Of a stretch of DNA of 64,000 nt, positions 16,797-24,619 are shown piece by piece. Within the stretch, counting starts at the first letter, position 1; the number at the start of each line of letters is the position of its first letter. The DNA lies in the NCBI GenBank assembly GCA_028768525.1, contig CP054837.1:1284001-1348000 (forward strand). Direction: 5' to 3'. The stretch comes from Desulfobacter sp. (lineage in GTDB: Bacteria > Desulfobacterota > Desulfobacteria > Desulfobacterales > Desulfobacteraceae). The notes beneath the pieces are model-generated. The model was not told the DNA's origin, ran no database searches, and was given only the letters and a program-made list of their open reading frames with translations. A program made the position numbers and the translations under genes.

Positions 16797-17390
16797 ATGA
16801 ATTTCAGCCGTATCAATGAATGCTTTCAAGCCATTACAGATGAAGACGTGCTGGAGGCAATGAGAGAAATACCCGGATACCTGGATATCACGCCGTCCGA
16901 CTTCATCGAAGTATACAGGATTGCCTTTGACCATGCAATCTCCCGTGTTAAAACCGCCATCCGGGCCGAGCATATTATGACCCGGAATGTGGTTTCTGTC
17001 CTTGAAGATGCACCTCTTTTGGAGGCCGCCATGCAAATGAGGGATCACGATATTTCTGGGGTTCCGGTTCTCAACGAAGAGGGGGCTGTGACCGGGGTTA
17101 TATCGGAGAAAGATTTTCTGTCCAGGATGAATGAGAACAAGGAGCCGTCGTTCATGCAGGTTTTGATTCAGTGCATGGATGACAGCCGTTGCCTTGCGTT
17201 GCCCCTTAAAACGCTGAAAGCCAGGGATATCATGTCTTCACCGCCGGTGATCGTCCACCAGGGCCTCAAGCTGATGGATGTGGCCAACCTTTTGGACCGG
17301 AACAATATCAACCGTGTCCCGGTGAGTGATGATAACAACGCCCTGGTGGGGATCATTGCCAGGTCAGATCTTGTCCAGGCCATGTGCTGA
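16797..17390 (+). CDS. CBS-domain-pair protein
   Basis: 197 residues. About 55 N-terminal residues form a helical lead, then two CBS domains: one from about 58 to 115 (IMTRNVVSVL ... GVPVLNEEGAVTGVISEKDF) and one from about 143 to 197 (IMSSPPVIV ... RVPVSDDNNALVGIIARSDL). CBS pairs bind adenine nucleotides and regulate partners. HPP membrane proteins often carry CBS domains as a C-terminal fusion; here they are encoded as a separate protein directly before HPP, so it probably gates or senses for it. AAGGAGAG-like site (AAAGGAGAG) before the ATG. Confidence 0.9.
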   Translation: MNFSRINECFQAITDEDVLEAMREIPGYLDITPSDFIEVYRIAFDHAISRVKTAIRAEHIMTRNVVSVLEDAPLLEAAMQMRDHDISGVPVLNEEGAVTGVISEKDFLSRMNENKEPSFMQVLIQCMDDSRCLALPLKTLKARDIMSSPPVIVHQGLKLMDVANLLDRNNINRVPVSDDNNALVGIIARSDLVQAMC

Positions 17391-17407
17391 TACAAAGGAG
17401 ACTGACC

Positions 17408-17947
17408 ATGATTCCGTATTTTAAAAAAATGGCCGGTGGCGGGCAACGTCCCCCGAAAGTGAATCCAAGCGAAGTGTTCTGGTCCTGGATAGGGGCTTTT
17501 CTGGGGATTACCCCGGTGGCCTTTTTGAACTACAATCTGTTTTCTGGAAGTGATTTTGTTTATATCATCGGGTCATTCGGGGCCTCGGCAGTCCTGATCT
17601 ACGGTGCCGTGAGAAGCCCTTTGGCCCAGCCCAGAAATCTGATCGGCGGTCACGTATTGTCCGCCTTTGTCGGTGTGGCCTGCTGGCAGCTTTTCCAGGC
17701 TTTTCCCTGGTTTGCAGCGGCGTTTTCAGTTGCAACGGCCATTGCCCTGATGCACGCCACTCAGACGCTACATCCGCCCGGTGGGGCCACAGCGCTGATC
17801 GCTGTGATCGGCAGCGAAAAAATACACGAATTGGGTTTCTTGTATGCGTTGGTTCCTGTAGGCTTGGGTGTAGTGATCATGCTTATTGTCGCCCTTGTGG
17901 TGAACAATATGGCGAGCAAAAGAAAATATCCCGAATTTTGGTTTTAA
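17408..17947 (+). CDS. HPP-family integral membrane protein, candidate nitrite transporter
   Basis: 179 residues from ATG 17408, chosen for the AAGGAG site 9 bases upstream. Four membrane helices (about 26-45, 50-68, 78-112, 138-170). The family signature is seen as TLHPPGGATAL with HPP at 122-124, and AQPRNLIGGH earlier. Cyanobacterial and plastid HPP proteins have been shown to transport nitrite. Position behind an FNR/DNR-type promoter and 3-5 kb from the cytochrome and hcp genes makes a nitrite role attractive here, but that is inference. It lies 17 bp after the CBS gene. Confidence 0.85.
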   Translation: MIPYFKKMAGGGQRPPKVNPSEVFWSWIGAFLGITPVAFLNYNLFSGSDFVYIIGSFGASAVLIYGAVRSPLAQPRNLIGGHVLSAFVGVACWQLFQAFPWFAAAFSVATAIALMHATQTLHPPGGATALIAVIGSEKIHELGFLYALVPVGLGVVIMLIVALVVNNMASKRKYPEFWF

Positions 17948-17952
17948 TTTAA

Positions 17953-18318
17953 ATGGACAACAATAACGTAATCTCGACAAACATGATACTATATTGCCGG
18001 CACTGGGAAGAAACAGTCGGGTTTTATCGTGATGGACTCTCTTTGAAGGTAAATTTCATGACCGACTGGTTTGTTGAATTTCTGGTATCGGGAAATGCCA
18101 GAATCAGCATCGCTGATGAGAAAAAAGCGTCGATCAAAAGCCAAGAGACTCATGGGATTACCATTGCCCTACAGGTTGATGATATCAAATCGGTTTGGGA
18201 TGACTATGTGAAAAAAGGGCTGCATCCAACCCCAGTTAAAGCCCACCCATGGAACGCCAGGGTGTTCTATCTGTTTGATCCGGATGGGCGACGGCTTGAA
18301 ATATGGCAGGCTGACTGA
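17953..18318 (+). CDS. VOC-family (glyoxalase/bleomycin-resistance fold) protein
   Basis: 121 residues, one vicinal-oxygen-chelate domain: MILYCRHWEETVGFYRDGL at the start, ITIALQVDDIKSVWDDYVKKG in the middle, and RVFYLFDPDGRRLEIWQ at the end, where E is the usual metal ligand. Probably a small metal-dependent lyase, dioxygenase or binding protein; substrate not predictable. It starts 5 bp after the HPP stop, so it is the third gene of the operon. Confidence 0.85.
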   Translation: MDNNNVISTNMILYCRHWEETVGFYRDGLSLKVNFMTDWFVEFLVSGNARISIADEKKASIKSQETHGITIALQVDDIKSVWDDYVKKGLHPTPVKAHPWNARVFYLFDPDGRRLEIWQAD

Positions 18319-18499
18319 CCTTCTTAACCTTGATCCATTTTTTGCCTTAGGCCAAGCCTTGTGGCCAGGTTGTGAAGGTTGCTGCGGTGCATTTTAAGAC
18401 TGCGGGCCGTTGCAGCCCATTAAGATTCAAATACGAAAAAATGTTTTACCTTCTCGGAGGAAAATGAAGGAAGAAATATTAGGAATCAAGTACCCCACA

Positions 18500-18630
18500 T
18501 TATGTCTATCATTTTTCGCTGATAGCACTGCCAATAAAGGCGATCAATTCTTTTTCCAGCGCTCAGGCCACTGATAATTCGAGAACGAGTTTTTGTGTTT
18601 GAAGTGCGCTTGAGTCACAGGGATAGTTCA
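18500..18630 (+). repeat. Dispersed repeat family 2, copy a
   Basis: About 130 bp aligned to 63690-63815 in the same orientation, including TATCATT, ATAAAGGC, TTCTTTTtCCAG and ACAGGGATAGT blocks. One frame is conserved in both (LPIKAINSFSSAQATDNS versus ILSIKAFTSFPSAQTTHNS), so it is probably the end of a decayed gene. Confidence 0.6.
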
Positions 18631-19419
18631 CAGTGTTCCGTAATCTGCAAACACCAATGGATAATAGCAAAGTCCTTACATATAAATTAATTTAAGACAG
18701 TCGGAAAGGGTGAAAAACCTTTTTAAAAAATGTTTCCCGCACACCATAGTGTGGTAAATATGTTTTTTAAAGTGCTTAAATCTACTTATTTATTACGGTA
18801 TTTTTTGCTGCATTTTAGGGTTACCCAAAAAACTCAAAAACCCCGTGCTAACGGCGTCCCCTCCAAAGGGCATGAATTCTATGGCTATCCATAGCCCACC
18901 TCTGTTGATATCCATAGGATATCCTGTGACGGCTTTAAATCGAGCTTGAGACAGGCCTTCACAGGGCTTCAAATTTTAGAAACCTTGACGCCATGTTGCC
19001 CTGCTATGCCTTCGCCTTCTGGAATCGCATGGGAGAATCCCCCGGATTGGACACTGCCATTGTTAACAAGGAGGGTTTGTCTGGTTTGAAATAGATAAAC
19101 TGAGGGATCAGGTCTTGGTTTGTGTGTTATGGTACCCAGTATCCACCATGCCTTTTTTCTTTTCAACCTCCAAGAGGATGGTTAAACATCTGACTCGGTG
19201 AGGCCTCCGGGTAAAGTTGTACTGATTGTCGATCAGTAGATTCTTTGTTTTTGAGGTTTTCTTTTTTTTCATTCTACCTCCAGCCTCCATTGAGCAGCAT
19301 CCAAAATTATTTCAATGAATTAAGCAGCCGACCATGGTATATTCGCCCTGTCTGCAAACACAGCAGATCGTTTTTAAGTTGATCGCCCCTGGCACATAGG
19401 GTGCCGGGGGGGATCTGTA
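18631..19419. other. Gene-free stretch
   Basis: About 790 bp with only short, unconvincing frames. It contains a small perfect inverted repeat (GATATCC-ATA-GGATATC near 18909-18925) and GC-richer blocks around 18841-19075 that look like old coding DNA, but I cannot assign them. Confidence 0.4.
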
Positions 19420-20019
19420 TCAATCCTCTTTCGGGAAACCGCTCATCGCCTTAATACCCAGGTACGGATCTTCGCCCCGGGCAAAAGCCTGATAGTCATG
19501 CCACCATGCCGTACTTCCCGGGATTTCTCCAGGGGGAACCGGGGCATTCCGGCAGGTAGCCACAAGGAACTTTTGAAAGGCCTCCCTCTCCGGATCTGCC
19601 AGATCCGCCTTGCGAATATAGTACATGGTTTTGCCCTGGACCGTCCATGGGCGCTTTCGAGCATTAAAATCCTCCGGATACAATTTTTTCATGCGCTCCA
19701 GCAATCGCCCAGGGGGACGCTTACATTTTTTGGAGATTACATGATCAAGGTACTCTATCGTCGTGTCAAACTCCCACCAATCATGCGGCATACTGCCATG
19801 TAGATCATCCCTGATGTGTTGTATGGCCACCTTCTCGATCAAATCCGGATCTTCATTGGGGAAAGCGGTTTTGATCAATTCAATCCCTCTTTGATGGTGC
19901 AAAACAATCCTATGATAAGGACCATAGGCCGAGAAATACTGATCCAGGAACTCATGGACAAACGTACATTCCCGGCCGAACGTGGCCAGGGCCTTTGCTT
20001 CGTGGTCTTCTTGCCTCAA
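19420..20019 (-). CDS. DUF6915-like protein with C-terminal extension
   Basis: 199 residues. Residues 1-100 match the neighbouring 109-residue protein: EDHEAKALATFG, VHEFLDQYF, GPYHRIVLHHQRGIEL, then QHIRDDLHGSMPHDW. The His-rich order (HxxHR, HH, QH, D-L) follows the DUF6915 pattern, whose function is unknown and which could bind metal. The extra 100 residues contain KLYPEDFNARKRPW and WWHDYQAFARG and are not recognised. It overlaps the upstream gene by 4 bp, so the two were likely a tandem duplication and are translated together. Last gene of the phosphoesterase island. Confidence 0.75.
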   Translation of the reverse strand: MRQEDHEAKALATFGRECTFVHEFLDQYFSAYGPYHRIVLHHQRGIELIKTAFPNEDPDLIEKVAIQHIRDDLHGSMPHDWWEFDTTIEYLDHVISKKCKRPPGRLLERMKKLYPEDFNARKRPWTVQGKTMYYIRKADLADPEREAFQKFLVATCRNAPVPPGEIPGSTAWWHDYQAFARGEDPYLGIKAMSGFPKED

Positions 20020-20345
20020 CCAAATAACTCCTTTAATACATCATCCAGGCCCTTATCCGTATCCCGATTCAGCCAGGAATCGGCATAATCCCGATCCATA
20101 TCGAATTCCGGGTCCGTCCAATCTTCCGGAATAAAACCCAGATCATCAATGATATGTCCTTCTCCCACCTGGCGAACAGGCCCGGGGATCTGCTGATTCA
20201 TCAGCTCCAGGCCTCTGCGGTGGTGAAGCACGATACGATGGTACGGCCCGAACATGGCAAAATACTGATCCAGGAACGCATGGACCTCGGAGAACGGTTT
20301 CCCGAACATTTCAATGCTTCGTTGTTCGTGTTCTTCTCTTTTCAT
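20016..20345 (-). CDS. DUF6915-like small protein
   Basis: 109 residues. Conserved features in order: EEHEQRSIEMFG, VHAFLDQYF, GPYHRIVLHHRRGLEL, then VGEGHIIDDLGFIPEDW, the last matching the GEQHV-EDLG-IPS-DW stretch of DUF6915. No signal or membrane helix. It starts 2 bp after the stop of the phosphoesterase gene upstream and overlaps its own paralogue downstream. Conserved His residues suggest metal binding; no activity is known. Confidence 0.75.
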   Translation of the reverse strand: MKREEHEQRSIEMFGKPFSEVHAFLDQYFAMFGPYHRIVLHHRRGLELMNQQIPGPVRQVGEGHIIDDLGFIPEDWTDPEFDMDRDYADSWLNRDTDKGLDDVLKELFG

Positions 20346-20347
20346 CG

Positions 20348-21433
20348 CTATTTCCGGATCAACTTAATATTAAGTCCTTTTTCCAAAACGAACCTTTCAA
20401 AATGGGGGAATGGCACTTCCTTTCCCCCTTCCATTTCATTTTTGGCAAGCCAGATGGAAAAATAATATTGCAAATAATCGGGCAGCTCGTCTACCTGGAC
20501 GAAGCTATCCAACGTCAGATGGAGCCGTTCGCTTTTATGCCCGACTCGCCTCATACTCTCCAGGTCATCCGTATCAATGACACAATATACAGGATGAGGA
20601 CCGCCCTGCCCGGGCTGCACTGCCCAGGTGTCACCTATTTTGGCTTTCCAGATCGAAGTCATGATGTATGACTCATGGATATGGCCATGGAGGGAAAGCA
20701 AGGGCTGTTCCCTTTCAAGGAACTCCCGGACGGACCACGCTGCCGGCCGATCTCCGGATGAACAAACGTCCAGGCCCAGGCCGGCCGGTGGCATGTGCAT
20801 GATATACACGGCCTTTTTCATGGAGGCCTTTAGGTCCAGAGGGCTGGATGACACAAGGCCTTCATCCGGTCGCCGGACGTCAGGTTTTACCAGGGCCTCC
20901 AGTTCATCCTCCAGGGTGGGCAAAGTCCGGGCATGAGAAAACCAATCGTCGATCTCCTGCCAACCGTATCCGTTCCCTTTTGCGACCGTGTATGACGGGG
21001 TTCCCCGTTGCGGTGGGAACTCAAAGCCTTCTTTATCCATCCGGCACCGATCCTTGATGCCGAAAGGATAATCACACACCAAGTTGAATCCAATGAAATC
21101 CAGATCCCCGATGCTGACCATATCCCCTTCAGGGCGCAGAAAATGGACGTATTCAAATTCGCTGCAGGCCTCGGCCAGCAAATCATCGAACACCCGGGCA
21201 TCATCGTTGCCTGGGCAAAGGATATAATGGATGCCAGCTTTTTCCCACCGGGGGAAATATGTCCTTGCCAGGTACTTGATATACTTCTGCTGCCGTTTAA
21301 AAACCGGCTCCACCTTCGGCAACAGATCCCCGCCGTTGATCACCAGGTCAGCTTCATGGCACTGCGCTTTTTTAAAAATCAGGTTGTAATATAGATCCCT
21401 GCCGTGCAGGTCTGTTGTATAGAGTATTTTCAC
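20348..21433 (-). CDS. Calcineurin-like metallophosphoesterase 1
   Basis: 361 residues if translated from GTG 21433 (VKILYTTDLHG); a longer frame reaches 21511 but the added residues look non-coding. All five metal motifs are present: TTDLHGRD, INGGDLLP, CPGNDDA, IMHMPP and LHGHIHES. This fold hydrolyses phosphomono- or diesters in nucleotides, nucleic acids or proteins. Unusually long, with an insert between motifs 3 and 4 (about 110-225). Neighbours are HAD protein 1 upstream and two DUF6915-like genes downstream. A second phosphoesterase of different length occurs 1.3 kb away. Confidence 0.85.
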   Translation of the reverse strand: MKILYTTDLHGRDLYYNLIFKKAQCHEADLVINGGDLLPKVEPVFKRQQKYIKYLARTYFPRWEKAGIHYILCPGNDDARVFDDLLAEACSEFEYVHFLRPEGDMVSIGDLDFIGFNLVCDYPFGIKDRCRMDKEGFEFPPQRGTPSYTVAKGNGYGWQEIDDWFSHARTLPTLEDELEALVKPDVRRPDEGLVSSSPLDLKASMKKAVYIMHMPPAGLGLDVCSSGDRPAAWSVREFLEREQPLLSLHGHIHESYIMTSIWKAKIGDTWAVQPGQGGPHPVYCVIDTDDLESMRRVGHKSERLHLTLDSFVQVDELPDYLQYYFSIWLAKNEMEGGKEVPFPHFERFVLEKGLNIKLIRK

Positions 21434-21606
21434 TTGTGTTTCCCGCTTAAATTTGAGACTATTATCCCACCCTGAACCTCTCATCTTGGGCAATTGGAGC
21501 CCTCTGGTCAAGTTCAGGGCTACCCCGGACCTCTCACCTGAGGCCTTGTGTCATCCCGTTTCGGGAGACAAATAGTATCCCACGGTAATGTGCGGTTTTC
21601 TTCCTT

Positions 21607-22155
21607 CTACGGCCTCTGCAGCCGAACCACATCTTGCAGCAGCTCGTCTATTTCATCCTGGAGATCATTTATCAACTTATCCTTATCCCCAGGCCAGGTG
21701 AGATCTATCACTTGGGATAGGCCAAGACTTTTCCAGTATTGCCGCTTGATTCTCCACAGGGCAAGGTTGAGTTCCCTATCAGATATCGATGGATCAAAGA
21801 AATCAACCTTGATCCATCTATGCTCCTGGCCAGGAGCAACAAACCCCATATGATCATCCACAAGGACAGCATTTTTAACGCTGGCTCCCGGGATCAGGTT
21901 GAGATCCTTGTGATCAGTGTCTACGGAAAACCAATCAACCCACTCGATATCGGCATACCATTCAGGAGCATGGCCACTATCTACCAGCTCCCGTGCGATC
22001 TCCCGGACGGTTTCTTCATCGACCATTGTATACTGGACTACACGACCCAGATCCCGGCAGGCCTCTAAGAAATCATAAAGGCCAGGTCGAGGAATCCGGC
22101 TTTTTTCATCTGTGATCAGTGTCCCTTCCAGATCAAGAGCGATTGTGAAATCCAT
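21607..22155 (-). CDS. HAD-superfamily protein 1 with DxE motif
   Basis: 182 residues from ATG 22155, with AGAGGCAG upstream; the frame is open further but the start at MDFTIALDLEGT fits the fold. HAD motif I is LDLEGTLI, where the usual second Asp is Glu. PRPGLYDFLEA and the acidic motif IV LVDDHMGF follow. The same D-L-E form occurs in its paralogue at 22721-23836. The start overlaps the end of phosphoesterase 2 by 23 bp, so translation is coupled. The DxE change may weaken phosphatase activity or alter substrate; unproven. The C-terminal 70 residues are helical. Confidence 0.8.
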   Translation of the reverse strand: MDFTIALDLEGTLITDEKSRIPRPGLYDFLEACRDLGRVVQYTMVDEETVREIARELVDSGHAPEWYADIEWVDWFSVDTDHKDLNLIPGASVKNAVLVDDHMGFVAPGQEHRWIKVDFFDPSISDRELNLALWRIKRQYWKSLGLSQVIDLTWPGDKDKLINDLQDEIDELLQDVVRLQRP

Positions 22156-22717
22156 AATTCTGCCTCTTCCTTTCGTTGTGATGACAATCCGCAAAAGCCG
22201 GTTGTTTCCGTAAAATTTTAACAATTTCTTCCAGGGAATAAGGATAAAAGTTATTCGTATCCACACCTACGTCCATTTGCGGCCCGATCCCGGGCAAAGC
22301 TCCGTGACTATGGCCATAGAGCTGCCAAGCTCCATGATGGGATCTTGGCCAGGTCCTCATGGCGTAATGGCAAGCCACAATGTAAAACCGGCCAAGATCC
22401 ATTTTAAACTCTTTTTCCCAAATCTCAATGATCGGGGTTTCAATGGAAATCGGCTCCTTGTCGAGCCAATAATCATGGCTCCCCCGGATGAAAATATGAT
22501 TGCCGTTGAGCCGGTGGATAAAGGCCTCTACCTTACCCCTGTTTTCGACTAAAGAAAAATCCCCGACATGGACAGTGGTATCATCCGGACCTACAACCTC
22601 ATTATGACGCCGAATCATGGCCTCGTTCATCTCTTCTTTGGTTTCGAACGGCCTGCCGTTGTATTCAATCGAATTAAAATGATCGTAATGCTCATCTGCT
22701 GTAAAAAACCAGTTCAT
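22133..22717 (-). CDS. Calcineurin-like metallophosphoesterase 2
   Basis: 194 residues from ATG 22717 (AGAAGGA upstream). Motifs: TADEHYDHFNSI, HVGDFSLV, FIRGSHDYW (G-S-H-D in place of GNHD), IVACHYAMR and LYGHSHG. This is the short, phage- and bacterial-type phosphoesterase close to YfcE/MPP-like hydrolases acting on cyclic or nucleic-acid phosphodiesters. It begins 3 bp after HAD protein 2 and runs 23 bp into HAD protein 1, so it is flanked by two related HAD genes in one message. Confidence 0.88.
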   Translation of the reverse strand: MNWFFTADEHYDHFNSIEYNGRPFETKEEMNEAMIRRHNEVVGPDDTTVHVGDFSLVENRGKVEAFIHRLNGNHIFIRGSHDYWLDKEPISIETPIIEIWEKEFKMDLGRFYIVACHYAMRTWPRSHHGAWQLYGHSHGALPGIGPQMDVGVDTNNFYPYSLEEIVKILRKQPAFADCHHNERKRQNYGFHNRS

Positions 22718-22720
22718 CAA

Positions 22721-23836
22721 TCAAGATCCTTCTCTTTTCCTCCATGGCAATTGTCCATGAGTTGTTTCTATCAGATCATCCGGATAGAGCTCTTTGAGCT
22801 TTTTTCTAGAAAACCGCTGTTCCGGGATGTCCTCGGGTTTTGCGGTCTGCAGCCATGCGGCCAGGGCCTCCCTTACATCATCGTAGGCCTGTAGCGTATA
22901 ATTATCGAAACTATTGTCACCCTCTTTTTTTACGCACTCCGCTTTGAGGCCCGGCAGATCCGGAAAGGATATATCAATGCGCCCCGGGGATCTCTTAAAA
23001 ACAGCATAAAACGATTCCCAGGTATTGATGATTTCAATAGCCTCACCCTCACAAAAAGGCACCTGCTCCACCGTTGTCCACTTAAAAAAATATTTTAAGT
23101 TATCGTAAAATAGATCCGGAATAGTCCGTTTTATGGGATCATAATGATTTTCCTCGGCAATAGGGTCCACTTCAACGGCAATTTTCAAGGGATCAAAAGG
23201 CCCCTCCATCGGATACAGCCGTAACCGCTTAATGATAGAGATATCATCATCAACAAGCCATGCCAGATGATCCACAATACTTTTTTGACTAACCTCCCCG
23301 GTCTGGATCAATTCAAGAATCATCAGAATTTTGACGAGTTCCAGGCCGTCGAGTTCGCTGCCGCCACTATATTGTACAATTCTGACCCACTGGAACAACT
23401 GTTCCGGATGAGCATACGGGCGAAAATCGTCCACAAGCAGGGCCTCATGTGACTCTATCCCAGGGATAAGGGACAGGTCTTTGTATCCTTGCCTTGGCCA
23501 ATCTATATACTCGATATCCGCAAACCACTCCGGCACATCTTTTTCCCGGACCAGATTGTTTGCAACCTCACGGAATAGGCTTTCAGCAACAGCCGTATAG
23601 ATAACAACCCTCTCAAACATGGTCTTTACGGCCTCTAAAAACTCATAAAGGCCAGGCCGGGGCCATTGGGTCACAGCACTGGTGATCAGCGTATATTCCA
23701 AGTCCAGGGCAAGCACCTTGATTCGGCCATGGTTGCGCCGAACCATCTCTTGATACAGTTCCGGGCCATCAAAGCGGTCATACTCGCTATACAGTCGCTT
23801 ATACTCTTCCGGCATTTCGGATCTCAATCCTACCAT
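22721..23836 (-). CDS. HAD-superfamily protein 2 fused to a HicB-like C-terminus
   Basis: 371 residues. Residues 35-165 are paralogous to HAD protein 1: LALDLEYTLIT (again D-L-E), WPRPGLYEFLEAV, PEWFADIEYIDW and LLVDDFRPYAHPE. An unrecognised middle (about 190-275) leads to a C-terminal stretch, RIDISFPDLPGLKAEC then YDDVREALAAWL, that has the PDLPG signature of HicB antitoxins. That part may bind RNA or protein like HicB, or be a decayed domain. It overlaps the upstream nucleotidase-like gene by 7 bp. The HAD-to-HicB fusion is unusual. Confidence 0.75.
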   Translation of the reverse strand: MVGLRSEMPEEYKRLYSEYDRFDGPELYQEMVRRNHGRIKVLALDLEYTLITSAVTQWPRPGLYEFLEAVKTMFERVVIYTAVAESLFREVANNLVREKDVPEWFADIEYIDWPRQGYKDLSLIPGIESHEALLVDDFRPYAHPEQLFQWVRIVQYSGGSELDGLELVKILMILELIQTGEVSQKSIVDHLAWLVDDDISIIKRLRLYPMEGPFDPLKIAVEVDPIAEENHYDPIKRTIPDLFYDNLKYFFKWTTVEQVPFCEGEAIEIINTWESFYAVFKRSPGRIDISFPDLPGLKAECVKKEGDNSFDNYTLQAYDDVREALAAWLQTAKPEDIPEQRFSRKKLKELYPDDLIETTHGQLPWRKREGS

Positions 23837-24333
23837 TCATTACGCCTCTCTTCTATTTTAGCTTCAATCCTGGCCATCGCTTTGTCAAAATCCATCTCCA
23901 CCAGGACTCTCCCTATATTGTTATCCACAGCATCCCAATCCGGACAATCCTCAGATCCAAAATGAATCAGTTTGCCCTCAAAACCGTCCTGGCCTTTGCC
24001 CCTGATGTTGTCATCAATCAGGATATCGCCCTTCAACAGGGCTTTATTCGGGCTGATTATCAGCCGGTGGCAAAGCTCCAGATCAAATTGCTTTTCAATC
24101 CATAACCGCTTTTCGGTATAGCAAAGCGGGTTCCGGACGCTCGGTGCTGTCAGGATATAAACGTCTGCCATCGAGCGCAACCGGTTTACCGCCTCGATTG
24201 CCCCGGGCATAGGCTCCAGGCTCAAGAAAAAATCAGGAGGGAAATGCTTGTGACCTTGTTTTATTAGCATCCTTAGATCTTTATTGGTTAATTTGCAGAT
24301 CACACCATCCATATCAATGTAAATGATCATCAT
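23830..24333 (-). CDS. HAD nucleotidase-like protein (5'(3')-deoxyribonucleotidase type)
   Basis: 167 residues from ATG 24333 (an alternative ATG is 3 bases later; GAGGG lies upstream). Motif I is canonical, IYIDMDGVICKL; motif II YILTAPS; a Lys in SPNKALLKGD; motif IV LIDDN. This order matches small NT5C/YorS-like deoxynucleotidases, which strip phosphate from nucleotides. It is the first gene of the minus-strand run leading to the DUF6915-like genes, and lies 287 bp from the serine recombinase across a large inverted repeat. Confidence 0.85.
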   Translation of the reverse strand: MMIIYIDMDGVICKLTNKDLRMLIKQGHKHFPPDFFLSLEPMPGAIEAVNRLRSMADVYILTAPSVRNPLCYTEKRLWIEKQFDLELCHRLIISPNKALLKGDILIDDNIRGKGQDGFEGKLIHFGSEDCPDWDAVDNNIGRVLVEMDFDKAMARIEAKIEERRNEW

Positions 24334-24409
24334 TACCCTCAAAAAAAAGATTAATTAATCCACTCGGCCCCTCGGTCCAGCGACTGGATGACATAAAGCC
24401 TCCTGGAGA

Positions 24410-24530
24410 GTTAACAAAGGGTCGGGGGCCGGTGTCCAATCTGTCCGGGAGCGCAGCGGACGGAGAATTGGACGCTGGACACCGAGCAAGACAAATGAAG
24501 TGCGTCAGTCCAACGATGACCTTTGTTTAC
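24410..24530. repeat. Large nested inverted repeat, possible recombination site
   Basis: Outer arms GTTAACAAAGG (24410-24420) and CCTTTGTTTAC (24520-24530), 121 bp end to end, enclose further pairs: CGGTGTCCA/TGGACACCG (24430-24438, 24476-24484), GTCCAAT/ATTGGAC and GTCCG/CGGAC around a GGGAGCGCAG tip. Size and AAC...GTT arms resemble an integron attC site; a res-like site for the adjacent serine recombinase or a plain transcript hairpin are alternatives. Confidence 0.55.
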
Positions 24531-24619
24531 TACCATTTCCATCTTACACAAAATGCGTTACACATTTTGCGTAAAAAAATAGTCCTTATTTTCTGCTGCT
24601 TTTGCATAAATTTAGTCTT

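Noticed and set aside
18841..19290. Several 60-70 codon frames around 19 kb
   Set aside because: No start sites, repeats or family patterns; at most decayed sequence.
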